DNA from: Caballeronia fortuita
Lineage (GTDB): Bacteria; Pseudomonadota; Gammaproteobacteria; Burkholderiales; Burkholderiaceae
Length of the DNA stretch: 64,000 nt
Assembly (NCBI RefSeq): GCF_001544835.2
Contig: NZ_FCNX02000002.1
Span: forward strand, 62,001 to 126,000
Reading direction: 5' to 3'
The notes under the pieces were generated by a model. It saw nothing but the letters and a program-made list of their open reading frames with translations, did no database searches and had not been told where the DNA came from. This document shows, piece by piece, positions 34,857-43,045 of this stretch; position 1 is the first letter of the stretch, and every line of letters begins with the position of its first letter. A program made the position numbers and the translations under genes.

Positions 34857-35696
34857 CTAGCGCTTGCTGTGCCCGATCAGCCAGCTACGCAGATTCGCCG
34901 CGTCCTGAACATGCCCGTGCGCGGCGAGCGCGCCGAGAATCACGAAGAGCGTCGGCTTTCCATGCACTTGCGCGACGACGATCAGGCAATGCCCTGCCTC
35001 GTTCGTGAAGCCCGTCTTCTGCAGGCCGACGCGCCATGCCGCGTCGTACACGAGCGGGTCCGTGTTGCGATACATCAGCGGGCCGTCGCCGCCGAGCACG
35101 AGCTTGTGATGCGAAGTCGCGTAATCGCGGATCACCGGATAGCGATACGCCGCGCGCGCGAGTTTCGTGAGATCGCGCGCGCTCGATACGTTGTGCGGCG
35201 AGAGGCCGGTCGGATCGACGAAATGGCTGCGGTTCATGTGCAAGCGCTTCGCGGTGCGGTTCATCGCGCGCACGAAGCCCGCGCGTCCACCGGGATAGTC
35301 GCGGCTCAGCGCGAACGCGGCGCGATTCTCCGACGACATCAGCGCGATATGCAGCATCGTCCTGCGCAGCAGCAGCGAGCCGACCGGCAGACGCGAGCGC
35401 GAATACTTGAGCCGGTCGACATCGGCGTCGGTGATGCGCGCGGGCTTGAGCAGCGAGCGCTTCGAGTCGAGCACGACCATCGCCGTGAGGAGCTTGGTGA
35501 GCGATGCCACCGGCAGGCGCGCATCGGCGTTTTTGGCGTAGAGCGTGCGTCCGCTCGTCAGATCGACGGCAATCGCGGCGCGCGCCTGTATCGCCGGCTT
35601 CGAAGCGGCTTTGTGGGCGACGCGCTTAGCGTGCGCGACGAGCGGCACGAGACTCGCGAAGAAGAAAACGATGAAGAGGAGATGGAGCTTGAGCAT
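34857..35696 (-). CDS. pbpG: D-alanyl-D-alanine endopeptidase (PBP7-like)
   Basis: A 279-residue low-molecular-weight penicillin-binding protein. A signal peptide (residues 1-22) directs it to the periplasm. The three serine-acyltransferase motifs are present: SLTK (Ser65-Lys68), SEN (Ser122-Asn124) and KTG (Lys227-Gly229). PBP7 cuts D-Ala-diaminopimelate cross-links during peptidoglycan remodelling. Length matches PbpG rather than the longer DacA carboxypeptidases. It is a single gene converging with the MFS transporter. Confidence 0.93.
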   Translation of the reverse strand: MLKLHLLFIVFFFASLVPLVAHAKRVAHKAASKPAIQARAAIAVDLTSGRTLYAKNADARLPVASLTKLLTAMVVLDSKRSLLKPARITDADVDRLKYSRSRLPVGSLLLRRTMLHIALMSSENRAAFALSRDYPGGRAGFVRAMNRTAKRLHMNRSHFVDPTGLSPHNVSSARDLTKLARAAYRYPVIRDYATSHHKLVLGGDGPLMYRNTDPLVYDAAWRVGLQKTGFTNEAGHCLIVVAQVHGKPTLFVILGALAAHGHVQDAANLRSWLIGHSKR

Positions 35697-35849
35697 GACG
35701 CGTTCAGAAGCGCGTCTTTGAAGAGCGTGGCGACATGGGACTTGCGACGGCGATGGAGTCCGCTACCGTAAGTGCCAAGTCTTAAGTGAAACTTAATCCA
35801 GAACTTGAACCGCGCGCGACGTCTCTGCGCCGCGCGCCGGTGAAACGCG

Positions 35850-36266
35850 TCATACGACCGAGACCGTTACGTCGATATTGCTCTTCAGCGCCTTCGAGTA
35901 CGGGCAGGTTTGATGCGCCAGTTGTGCGATCTCTTCGGCCAGCGCCCGCTCGATGCCCGGCAGGCTCACGTTCAGCCGCGCGCGCAGCAGATACGCTTCG
36001 CCGCTCGTGCCGAGGTCCACTTCCGCATCGACGGCGGTATCGGCGGGCAGACGCGTCTTCAGCTTCGCGGCGGCCTTGCCCATCGCGCCGATGAAACACG
36101 CGGACCAGCCGGCCGCGAGCATCTGCTCGGGATTGGTGCCCGCGCCCGTCGATCCGGGTGGCGAGAGTTTGACGTCGAGACGGCCATCGGTGCTCTTCGC
36201 GTGGCCTTCGCGGCCTCCGGTGACGTGCGTTTTGCCGGTGTACAGGACGGTGTCGATCTGGGTCAT
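35850..36266 (-). CDS. ohr: organic hydroperoxide resistance protein
   Basis: A 138-residue Ohr/OsmC-family thiol peroxidase that reduces organic hydroperoxides, usually with lipoyl partners. The reactive cysteine is Cys57 in GWSACFIG and the resolving cysteine is Cys121 in HQTCPYSKA, the Ohr pattern. It lies beside small exported proteins and a periplasmic thioredoxin, consistent with an oxidative-stress neighbourhood. No OhrR regulator is present in the window. Confidence 0.95.
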   Translation of the reverse strand: MTQIDTVLYTGKTHVTGGREGHAKSTDGRLDVKLSPPGSTGAGTNPEQMLAAGWSACFIGAMGKAAAKLKTRLPADTAVDAEVDLGTSGEAYLLRARLNVSLPGIERALAEEIAQLAHQTCPYSKALKSNIDVTVSVV

Positions 36267-36306
36267 GATGAATGCCTATCGGGTATGTGTTCGAAAGTCG
36301 GTCGGG

Positions 36307-36579
36307 TTAGTGATGCGCGAACAGTCTTGCGACGTCGCTCGTCGCCACGCTGCGCGCGCCGGCGTGCGAGACGGTGTCGCTCGTGCCGCCGTAGCCCTGC
36401 ATCGGCATGGCCGCGCTTTCCGTGGCGATGGTCTGCGTGCTCACGCCGCGCTGCGATGCGGGCGCGCCCGCGAGCGGGTCATAGTGCGGCGCGGGGCCGT
36501 AGCCGCTGCTAGCGAACGCGGAACCGGCGGCGGCTGCGCTGACGGCGATGACTGCGGCGGTGACGAATTGCTTGATCAT
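36307..36579 (-). CDS. small exported protein of unknown function
   Basis: A 90-residue protein with a clear signal peptide (TAAVIAVSAAAAGSAFA, cleavage before SSGYG). The mature part is polar, with no cysteines and several Gly, Ser and His residues. It sits between ohr and a DUF4148 gene, 34 bases downstream of the latter, and is likely co-transcribed with it. I do not recognise the mature sequence. Confidence 0.7.
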   Translation of the reverse strand: MIKQFVTAAVIAVSAAAAGSAFASSGYGPAPHYDPLAGAPASQRGVSTQTIATESAAMPMQGYGGTSDTVSHAGARSVATSDVARLFAHH

Positions 36580-36613
36580 GATGGAGCCTCGTTTGCGTGA
36601 TGTCGGTTAAGGA

Positions 36614-36853
36614 TTAGCTACCTTGATAGAGGCTGCGCAATGCGGCGATCTCGCCGTCGCGTTGTGCCTGGACCAGTTCGCGCTTTACTTCTGCTCGCGT
36701 CTTGCCCGCATACGCGTGATTGGCGGCGGCCTGTTCGGTCTGCACGTTCATTGGCACGTTCATCGGCACGTTCTGCACTGCGGCGTGGGCCACACCGGTC
36801 ATGCCCGTCATGGCGCCGGCGACAAGAGCGAAAGCAACGATCGTGGATTTCAT
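36614..36853 (-). CDS. DUF4148-like small exported protein
   Basis: A 79-residue protein with an N-terminal signal ending near GVAHA. The C-terminal TRAEVKRELVQAQRDGEIAA is the DUF4148 signature, a family of short periplasmic proteins found mostly in Burkholderiales and expanded in many genomes. Between signal and motif it has an NVPM repeat encoded by a 12-base tandem repeat. Its promoter region carries copy 1 of the GTATC/GATACA module, shared with the thioredoxin and two-component genes. Function is unknown. Confidence 0.82.
   Translation of the reverse strand: MKSTIVAFALVAGAMTGMTGVAHAAVQNVPMNVPMNVQTEQAAANHAYAGKTRAEVKRELVQAQRDGEIAALRSLYQGS
36741..36776. repeat. 12-base tandem repeat inside the DUF4148 gene
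   Basis: Three consecutive copies of a 12-base unit close to GGCACGTTCATC (36741-36776). In frame it encodes N-V-P-M units, so copy-number change would lengthen or shorten the spacer without breaking the frame. Confidence 0.7.
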
Positions 36854-36968
36854 GGTGTTTCTCCTTGGCGGATAAAAAGTAAGTTGAATCGATTACGGCA
36901 CTCGGGCTTCGCGGTGTTCGTCTTGCATTCACTCGTGAGCCGTCGTTGTGTGTATTTGAAAGCCCGCA

Positions 36969-37045
36969 CGTATCTGGGTTGTGTCGGCGATGCGGGCCTT
37001 GTGCAATGTTTTGTATCGCGTGCGTGTCAGATACATTGCGATACA
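36969..37045. promoter_or_regulatory. GTATC/GATACA regulatory module, copy 1
   Basis: Upstream of the DUF4148 gene lies a block with CGTATC (36969-36974), TGTATCGCG from 37012, and a direct repeat GATACA-TTGC-GATACA (37030-37045) with 10-base period. The first two elements are 43 bases apart. The same elements with the same 43-base spacing recur at 37702-37779. Direct repeats with a helical period suit an OmpR/PhoB-type regulator, such as the one encoded at 37965. Confidence 0.65.
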
Positions 37046-37054
37046 GAGCGCGCC

Positions 37055-37585
37055 TCAATGCTCGGCGAGCAGCTTGCCGATAGCCGCTTCCGTCTGCGCG
37101 TAATCGCCTTCGCCGAAGTGCGTATAGGCCACGCGACCGTGCTTGTCGATCAGATAGAACGCCGGCCAGTACTGATTGCCGTACGCGGCCCACGTCGCGT
37201 AACGGTTGTCCTGCGCGACCGGATACGTGATGCCGAAACGTTCGATCGCGCGCTTCACGTTGTTCGTGTCCTGCTCGAACGGAAACTCGGGCGTGTGCAC
37301 GCCGACGACCACGAGCCCCTTGTCCTTGTACTTCTGATTCCACGACTTCACGGCCGGCAGCGTGTTGACGCAGTTGCCGCACGCGAAAGTCCAGAAGTCG
37401 ACGAGCACGACCTTGCCGCGCAACTGCGCGAGCGTGAGCGGCTCGCTGTTGAGCCATTTGTCGATGCCGGTGAATTCCGGCGCGACGTTGTCGTTGACAT
37501 GAGCGCTTGCGGGCGCGATGGGCGCGACAGCCGCGCACGCGGCGATGCCTGCGCACACGGCGGCGTTTCTGATGGCGGCGAGCAT
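37055..37585 (-). CDS. periplasmic thioredoxin-fold protein (DipZ/TlpA-like)
   Basis: A 176-residue exported thioredoxin-like protein. A signal peptide ends near APASA. The active site is CGNC (Cys69-Cys72) in DFWTFACGNCVNTLP, which resembles the C-terminal domain of DipZ and TlpA-like redoxins rather than DsbA. It should reduce or exchange thiols in the periplasm. Its promoter region contains copy 2 of the GTATC/GATACA module and faces the divergent two-component operon, suggesting joint control under envelope or redox stress. Confidence 0.9.
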   Translation of the reverse strand: MLAAIRNAAVCAGIAACAAVAPIAPASAHVNDNVAPEFTGIDKWLNSEPLTLAQLRGKVVLVDFWTFACGNCVNTLPAVKSWNQKYKDKGLVVVGVHTPEFPFEQDTNNVKRAIERFGITYPVAQDNRYATWAAYGNQYWPAFYLIDKHGRVAYTHFGEGDYAQTEAAIGKLLAEH

Positions 37586-37701
37586 GATGAAGTCCTTTTT
37601 GAATGCGGTTGAATCCGGTTGAATTCGGAGCGGCGTGTTGGCGATGCATCGCTCCGGCGAGCCGACGTTTGCATCGGCATGACCGCATTGGACTGCGCGC
37701 G

Positions 37702-37779
37702 CGTATCCCGCTTGTGTCGCGAAGAGGCGCGTTGCGCAATGTTATGTATCGCGTGACAGGCGGGATACACTGCGATACA
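37702..37779. promoter_or_regulatory. GTATC/GATACA regulatory module, copy 2
   Basis: In the 379-base region between the thioredoxin gene and the response-regulator gene lies a second copy of the module: CGTATC (37702-37707), TGTATCGCG from 37745, and GATACA-CTGC-GATACA (37764-37779). The first and second elements are again 43 bases apart. It can serve the thioredoxin gene on one side and the two-component operon on the other, consistent with autoregulation. The rest of this region holds a small open frame (37835-37978) and no other clear signal. Confidence 0.65.
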
Positions 37780-37834
37780 AAACCTCCGCCAAAGCGCGCT
37801 ATAACGCCTGCATCGCGTCGAGCGGGAGCTTCGA

Positions 37835-37978
37835 ATGAAACGCATGCTGACGGTCCTCGCCTTGCTCATCGGCGGGATCGCGACGGAAATGGCCCATCCG
37901 GTTCAGTGTCTGCTGGTCAGCCCGAGCCGGGTGCAACTCAAGCGTCAACGACAACGATCCATCGATGGAAACCACTGA
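37835..37978 (+). CDS. possible 47-residue leader peptide upstream of the response regulator
   Basis: An ATG with GGGAG about ten bases upstream opens a 47-codon frame. The product starts MKRM, has a hydrophobic stretch LTVLALLIGGIA and ends in a basic tail. Its TGA lies 14 bases inside the response-regulator gene in another frame, so translation of one could influence the other. No homologue is recognised. It could be a leader peptide, a small membrane protein or chance. Confidence 0.35.
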   Translation: MKRMLTVLALLIGGIATEMAHPVQCLLVSPSRVQLKRQRQRSIDGNH

Positions 37979-38708
37979 TCACGTATTGATCGTCGACGAC
38001 GATCGCGGCATTCGCGAACTGCTCGCGTCGTATCTCGAGAAGAACGGCATGCGCGTATCGCTCGCGGCGAACGGCCGGCAGATGCGCGCCGTGCTGGAAC
38101 AAACCGGCGCGCCCGATCTCGTCGTGCTCGATCTGATGCTGCCCGGCGAAGACGGCCTCGTGCTGTGCCGCGAATTGCGCGCGGGCAAGTTCCGCGACGT
38201 GCCGGTGCTGATGCTCACCGCGCGCAACGAAGAAGCCGACCGCATTCTCGGCCTCGAAATGGGCGCCGACGACTATCTGCCCAAGCCCTTCGCCGTGCGC
38301 GAACTGCTCGCGCGGATCAAGTCGGTGCTGCGTCGCACGCGCATGTTGCCGCCTGGAATGGAAGTGACCGAATCGTCGCAGATGCTCGGCTTCGGCGACT
38401 GGCGGCTCGACACGACCGCGCGCCATCTGCTCGATGCCGAAGGCACGATGGTTTCGCTTTCCGGCGCAGAATACCGTCTTTTGCGCGTTTTCCTCGACAA
38501 CGCGCAGCGCGTGCTCACGCGCGATCAGTTGCTGAATCTGACGCAAGGCCGCCAGGCCGATGCCTTCGACCGCTCCATCGACCTGCTCGTCTCGCGTCTG
38601 CGCCAGCGTCTGCGTGACACCGCGCGCGAGCCGCGCTACATCAAGACGCTGCGCAGCGAGGGCTATGTGTTCTCCGCCGACGTCACACCCGTCGAGTCAT
38701 CCCGATGA
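37965..38708 (+). CDS. OmpR-family response regulator
   Basis: A 247-residue regulator with receiver domain (phospho-acceptor Asp56 in VVLDLMLP, Lys107 in YLPKPF) and a C-terminal winged helix (from ~140, with DQLLNLTQGR and SRLRQRLRD). The length and RLPKPFA-like layout match the OmpR/RstA branch. Its stop overlaps the kinase start by ATGA, making a coupled pair. The GATACA direct repeats upstream and near the thioredoxin and DUF4148 genes are its most likely binding sites. Confidence 0.94.
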   Translation: METTDHVLIVDDDRGIRELLASYLEKNGMRVSLAANGRQMRAVLEQTGAPDLVVLDLMLPGEDGLVLCRELRAGKFRDVPVLMLTARNEEADRILGLEMGADDYLPKPFAVRELLARIKSVLRRTRMLPPGMEVTESSQMLGFGDWRLDTTARHLLDAEGTMVSLSGAEYRLLRVFLDNAQRVLTRDQLLNLTQGRQADAFDRSIDLLVSRLRQRLRDTAREPRYIKTLRSEGYVFSADVTPVESSR

Positions 38709-40036
38709 GCACCGCGTCTTCCGCTTTCTTGCTGCACTGGCCGCGCACGCTGTTCGCGCGGCTCGCGTTGATACTCGTCGTCGGGCTGGCGCTCGCGCAG
38801 ACTTTCTCGTTCCTGCTGACGATGCACGAACGCGACGAATCGATGACCCACGTGATGATGGGTTACGTCGAGCGCGAAGTCGCGAGCTCGGTCGCGCTGC
38901 TCGATCATCTCCCGCCCGACGAACGCGCGCAGTGGGTGCCGCGGCTCGCGCGGCGCAGCTACGAGTTCATTCTCGGACCGGGCGATCAGACCGGCGCCGC
39001 GCCCGATGCCGCGTTGTCGGAGCGCTTCGCACGCTCGATCGGCGATGGCATCGGCAAGCGTTATCCGATGACGGTCAATGCCGTGCCCGGCGACAGGGAG
39101 CGCTTCCAGGTACATCTGAAACTGTCCGACGGCTCGCCGCTCACCATCGACATGGGTCCGATGGTCGGCATGCCGCTGTCGAGCTGGCTGCCCTTCGTGC
39201 TCGTGCTGCAACTGATCGTGCTCGGCGCGTGCTGCTGGCTCGCGGTGCGTCTCGCAACCGGCCCGCTCAAGCGCCTCGCGAACGCCGCGGACACACTCGG
39301 CCCCGATCTCAAGGCCGAACGTCTGCCGGAATCCGGCCCGGAAGAAGTCGCGCGCGCCGCGAAAGCGTTCAACGCGATGCAGGATCGCGTGTCGATGTAC
39401 ATGGCCCAGCGCATGCAGATTCTCGCGGCGATCACGCACGATCTGCAAACGCCGATCACGCGGATGCGGCTGCGCGTCGACGTGATGGACGACGAATCCA
39501 CGGGCACGAAGCTCCAGCAGGATCTGAAGGAGATGGAATCGCTCGTGAAGGAAGGCGTGACGTACGCGCGCACGCTGCACGGCACGAACGAAGCGCCGCG
39601 CCGCATCGATGCCGACGCGCTCATCGAAAGCATCGTCGACGATTATCTCGATGCAGGGCAATCGGTGACGCTCACGGGCAGCATCGGCGGTGCGTTGATG
39701 GCGCCGCCGCAAGCGTTGAAGCGCATCGTGGGCAATCTCGCCGATAACGCGATCAAGTATGCGGGCGCCGCTGAAATCGAAGTCGCCACGCGCGCCGATG
39801 GCCGCGCGGTCATCGCCGTGCTCGATCGCGGGCCGGGCATTCCGGACGAATCGCTCGAAGCGGTGTTCGAACCGTTCGTGCGGCTCGAAGGTTCGCGCAA
39901 CCGGCAAACCGGCGGTACCGGCCTCGGTCTTGCCATTGCGCGTCAACTGACGCTCGCGATGGACGCGTCGCTCACGCTGCATCAACGTGAAGGCGGCGGG
40001 CTGGAAGCGCGCCTCGTGCTCAAAAAGCCCGATTGA
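38705..40036 (+). CDS. sensor histidine kinase
   Basis: A 443-residue membrane kinase. Helices at about residues 17-38 and 160-182 enclose a periplasmic sensor of ~120 residues, followed by HAMP, HisKA (ITHDLQTPITRM, His245) and an ATPase domain (N-box NLADNAIKYA, G-box GTGLGLAIARQL). It pairs with the response regulator by ATGA overlap. The periplasmic domain has no recognisable ligand motif; the neighbouring thioredoxin, Ohr and small exported proteins suggest an envelope or redox signal, which is inference. Confidence 0.94.
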   Translation: MSTASSAFLLHWPRTLFARLALILVVGLALAQTFSFLLTMHERDESMTHVMMGYVEREVASSVALLDHLPPDERAQWVPRLARRSYEFILGPGDQTGAAPDAALSERFARSIGDGIGKRYPMTVNAVPGDRERFQVHLKLSDGSPLTIDMGPMVGMPLSSWLPFVLVLQLIVLGACCWLAVRLATGPLKRLANAADTLGPDLKAERLPESGPEEVARAAKAFNAMQDRVSMYMAQRMQILAAITHDLQTPITRMRLRVDVMDDESTGTKLQQDLKEMESLVKEGVTYARTLHGTNEAPRRIDADALIESIVDDYLDAGQSVTLTGSIGGALMAPPQALKRIVGNLADNAIKYAGAAEIEVATRADGRAVIAVLDRGPGIPDESLEAVFEPFVRLEGSRNRQTGGTGLGLAIARQLTLAMDASLTLHQREGGGLEARLVLKKPD

Positions 40037-40101
40037 GGCAATCTTTCCGGGCATCATCACATACGACGTCCGATATTACCGAACCCCACGTTTGCACCGA
40101 G

Positions 40102-40162
40102 TTGACGCCTAACGTGTCGCTAGGATAACGTTTTCCTGATTCTGCGATGTCATACGACATCG
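40102..40162 (+). promoter_or_regulatory. promoter and palindromic operator of the polygalacturonase gene
   Basis: TTGACG (40102-40107) and GATAAC (40124-40129) with a 16-base spacer form a plausible sigma-70 promoter. Sixteen bases beyond the -10 lies a 7-base perfect dyad CGATGTC-ATAC-GACATCG (40145-40162), well placed for a repressor. The TGTCATACGACA core resembles operators of GntR/FadR-type sugar-acid regulators. No such regulator gene is in the window. Confidence 0.55.
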
Positions 40163-40212
40163 TTCGAATATTCCCATAGACAGCCGGGACATACCGGATC
40201 AGGAGACAATCG

Positions 40213-42207
40213 ATGAAACTCCCTCACAATCGCGCACGCCGTACGTTCGTAAAGCTCGCGGGCATCTCTGCGAGCGCGCCGCTGCTTGGCGCGATGGGCA
40301 CGCTCGGCACGCTCGCGGGCTGCGGCGGCCACGACGATTCCGGTTCCGGTTCTGGTTCGACGCCCCCGCCCGCAGCGCAGGACCCGATCTGGGGCCCGTC
40401 CGGCTCGGCAACGCAGATCGTGAACGCGCTGCAAAGCGTATCGACGTCGATGTTTCCGAGCCGCCAGTTCATCGTCACCGATTACGGCGCGAAACCGTGC
40501 GCGGTCGTCGCGGCGGCGAATCCCTACACCGATCCGGCGAAGTCGCCGCTCAGCACCGGCGCCGATCAGACCCACGCGCCCGGCTCCTTCGACTCGCGCC
40601 CCGCGTTTCTCGCGGCCATCGCGGCATGCAATGCGGCGGGCGGCGGACATGTCGTCGTGCCGTCGGGCACCTGGTATTGCGCGGGGCCGATCGTGCTGCT
40701 GTCGAACGTCGACTTTCATCTTTCCGCGAACTGCACGATCTATTTCAGCCCGAATCCCGCCGACTACGCGAAGGACGGCCCGGTGGACTGCGGCGCGAAC
40801 GGCAAGCTCTTCTACAGCCGCTGGCAGGCAAACGATTGCCTCAACTACGGCCCGCCCGTCTATGCGCGCAACCAGAAGAACATCGCGGTGACGGGCGAAG
40901 GCGACACGTCCGTGCTCAACGGCCAGGCAATGACGCCGTTCGCCGGCAGCGGCAACACCGCGACGTGCTGGTGGACGTGGAAAGGCAACAACGGCGTTTA
41001 TGGCTGCGTGAATTCGTCGACGCCGTCGCAGGCATCGATCAATGCGAACAACGTCGATCTGAAGACCGCCGTGCCCGGCATTCCCGATGCGCTCTACGCC
41101 CGACTCACCGACCCCGCCACGCCCTGGCAGCAGGACCAGAACTATCTGCCGGCGCTATCGGAAGCGGGCGTCGCGATCGAGAAGCGCATCTTCGGCATCG
41201 GCCACTATCTGCGGCCTTGCATGGTCGAATTCATCGGCTGTACGAACGTGCTGATGGAAAGCTATCGGACGAACAATACGCCGTTCTGGCAGCATCATCC
41301 GACCGATTGCCAGAACGTGGCGATGCGCGGCGTGACGGTGGACAGCATCGGCCCGAACAACGACGGCTTCGACCCCGACGCGTGCGACACGGTCCTCTGC
41401 GAGAACGTCACGTTCAACACGGGCGACGACTGCATCGCGATCAAGTCGGGCAAGGATCTCGACACGCAATACGGGCCGGCGCAAAACCACGTCATCCAGA
41501 ATTGCACGATGAACAGCGGCCACGGCGGCATCACGCTCGGCAGCGAAATGGGCGGCGGCGTGCAGAAGATCTACGCGCGCAATCTGCAGATGCTCAACAA
41601 GTTCTGGGCGACGAACTCGCTGAACATCGCGATCCGCATCAAGACGAACATGAATCGCGGCGGCTTCGTGAAGGACTTCTACGTCGACAACGTGACGCTG
41701 CCCAACGGCGTGAGCCTCACGCCTTCGGGTTACGGCAGCAGCCTGCTCGCGGGCAGCCCGATCAACGCGACGGTACCGCTCGGCGTGGCGACGGCGACCG
41801 CGGCGAATCCGTCGGCGGCGCAGGGCGGCATCGTCACGTTCGACTGCGACTATCAGCCGTCGAAGGACGCGATCCGCACGCGGCCCGCGCTGGTGCAGAA
41901 CGTGAACATCTCGAACCTGAAGGCAAGCAACGTGTCGCTCAACGGCGTGACGGGCTCGTGCTTTCAGGCGATCGTCGCGCAAGGCCCGGTCGCGTTCGAC
42001 TACAACGGCCCCGCGCCGACGCCCGCGATTCCGGCGATCACCGGCGTCACGATCACGGATTGCGACTTCGGCACGCCGGTCGCGGCAGGCCCGGCCACGG
42101 CGGCGACGCCCGGCCCGATCTACGCGTACAACGTGCACGACATCGTGCTGTCGAACACGCTGATCGCGGGCGTCGCGATGAACAAGACGGTCAGCGACGC
42201 GCGCTGA
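40213..42207 (+). CDS. glycoside hydrolase family 28 protein (polygalacturonase-like)
   Basis: A 664-residue exported GH28 enzyme. The N-terminus has a twin-arginine-like RARRTFVKL followed by a hydrophobic region and a lipobox LAGC (Cys37), so it is likely a Tat-exported lipoprotein; a Ser/Gly-rich linker follows. The GH28 catalytic blocks are present: NNDGFDPD near residue 382, TGDDCIAIKSG near 403 and GHGGITLGSE near 436. GH28 enzymes hydrolyse polygalacturonan by inversion. AGGAGACAATCG precedes the ATG. It stands alone, converging with a glycosyltransferase with zero gap. Plant-associated use of pectin is a reasonable inference. Confidence 0.93.
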   Translation: MKLPHNRARRTFVKLAGISASAPLLGAMGTLGTLAGCGGHDDSGSGSGSTPPPAAQDPIWGPSGSATQIVNALQSVSTSMFPSRQFIVTDYGAKPCAVVAAANPYTDPAKSPLSTGADQTHAPGSFDSRPAFLAAIAACNAAGGGHVVVPSGTWYCAGPIVLLSNVDFHLSANCTIYFSPNPADYAKDGPVDCGANGKLFYSRWQANDCLNYGPPVYARNQKNIAVTGEGDTSVLNGQAMTPFAGSGNTATCWWTWKGNNGVYGCVNSSTPSQASINANNVDLKTAVPGIPDALYARLTDPATPWQQDQNYLPALSEAGVAIEKRIFGIGHYLRPCMVEFIGCTNVLMESYRTNNTPFWQHHPTDCQNVAMRGVTVDSIGPNNDGFDPDACDTVLCENVTFNTGDDCIAIKSGKDLDTQYGPAQNHVIQNCTMNSGHGGITLGSEMGGGVQKIYARNLQMLNKFWATNSLNIAIRIKTNMNRGGFVKDFYVDNVTLPNGVSLTPSGYGSSLLAGSPINATVPLGVATATAANPSAAQGGIVTFDCDYQPSKDAIRTRPALVQNVNISNLKASNVSLNGVTGSCFQAIVAQGPVAFDYNGPAPTPAIPAITGVTITDCDFGTPVAAGPATAATPGPIYAYNVHDIVLSNTLIAGVAMNKTVSDAR

Positions 42208-42975
42208 TCATCGTTGCGTCAGACGCCGATACGCGAGCAACGGCAAACGCACGAGGAAGCCCAGAAAGAGCCGCGTGTGCATCCACGTCAGCAGCGCGTT
42301 GTCGCGGACATAGCGGAAATGCGAGACGCCGCCCTCATCCGGCGTGAAATACCGGACGGGCGCGTCGAGATTGATCGGGCGCACGCCGCGCCAGCACAGA
42401 CGCACCACCGCTTCGGGATCGAAGTCGAAGCGGCGCATCCAGGTCTGTTTGCGCATGAGCGCGGCGAGCGGCGCGATCGGATAGACGCGAAAGCCGTACA
42501 GCGAATCGCCGATGCCCATCCACAGCGTTTCGAGATTCGCCCAGCCGTTGGAGACGCGCCGTCCCTGCACGCGCAACTGCGGCGCGCTCGCATCGAACTT
42601 CGGGCGGCCGAGGATCATCGCGCCGGGCGTGTTCATCGACGCTTCCATGAACGCGCGGATCAGCGCGGCGGGATGCTGACCGTCCGAGTCCATTGTCAAC
42701 GCGTGCGTGAAGCCGAGCTTCGCGGCTTCGTCGAGACCGGCAAGAATCGCCGCGCCCTTGCCGCGATTCTCCGGCAGCACGATTACGCGCAGCCCGGCAT
42801 CGGCCTGCGCCATTTTTTTGAGGCGTTCGGCGCTGCCGTCCGTGCTGCCGTCGACGACGACCCACACCGGATTCCACTGCTCGCGCGCGCCGCGCACGGT
42901 TTCGTCGACTTTTTCGCCGGGGTTGTAGCTCGGGATCAGGACGAGATGCGTGGACGATGCGCGAGTCGAGGGCAT
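42208..42975 (-). CDS. glycosyltransferase family 2 protein of the aryl polyene-type cluster
   Basis: A 255-residue GT-A glycosyltransferase with LIPSYNPGEKVDETV at the N-terminus, VVVDGSTDGS as the nucleotide region and the DxD-like TMDSDGQHP. A C-terminal hydrophobic/basic segment suggests inner-membrane association. It is the last gene of the minus arm of the pigment cluster, 70 bases after the acyltransferase. Related clusters carry a GT2 that glycosylates or otherwise tailors the polyene lipid; the sugar is unknown. The stop abuts the polygalacturonase stop from the opposite strand. Confidence 0.9.
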   Translation of the reverse strand: MPSTRASSTHLVLIPSYNPGEKVDETVRGAREQWNPVWVVVDGSTDGSAERLKKMAQADAGLRVIVLPENRGKGAAILAGLDEAAKLGFTHALTMDSDGQHPAALIRAFMEASMNTPGAMILGRPKFDASAPQLRVQGRRVSNGWANLETLWMGIGDSLYGFRVYPIAPLAALMRKQTWMRRFDFDPEAVVRLCWRGVRPINLDAPVRYFTPDEGGVSHFRYVRDNALLTWMHTRLFLGFLVRLPLLAYRRLTQR

Positions 42976-43045
42976 TGCAAAAAAAGCGGAATGAGTTCCG
43001 ACGAATTCTAACGTCTGCCGACGCCGATGCTTTATGGAGATGCTT

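Noticed and set aside
38663..40060. A 465-codon frame antisense to the histidine kinase
   Set aside because: It mirrors the kinase gene, is His/Arg-rich and has no recognisable domain.
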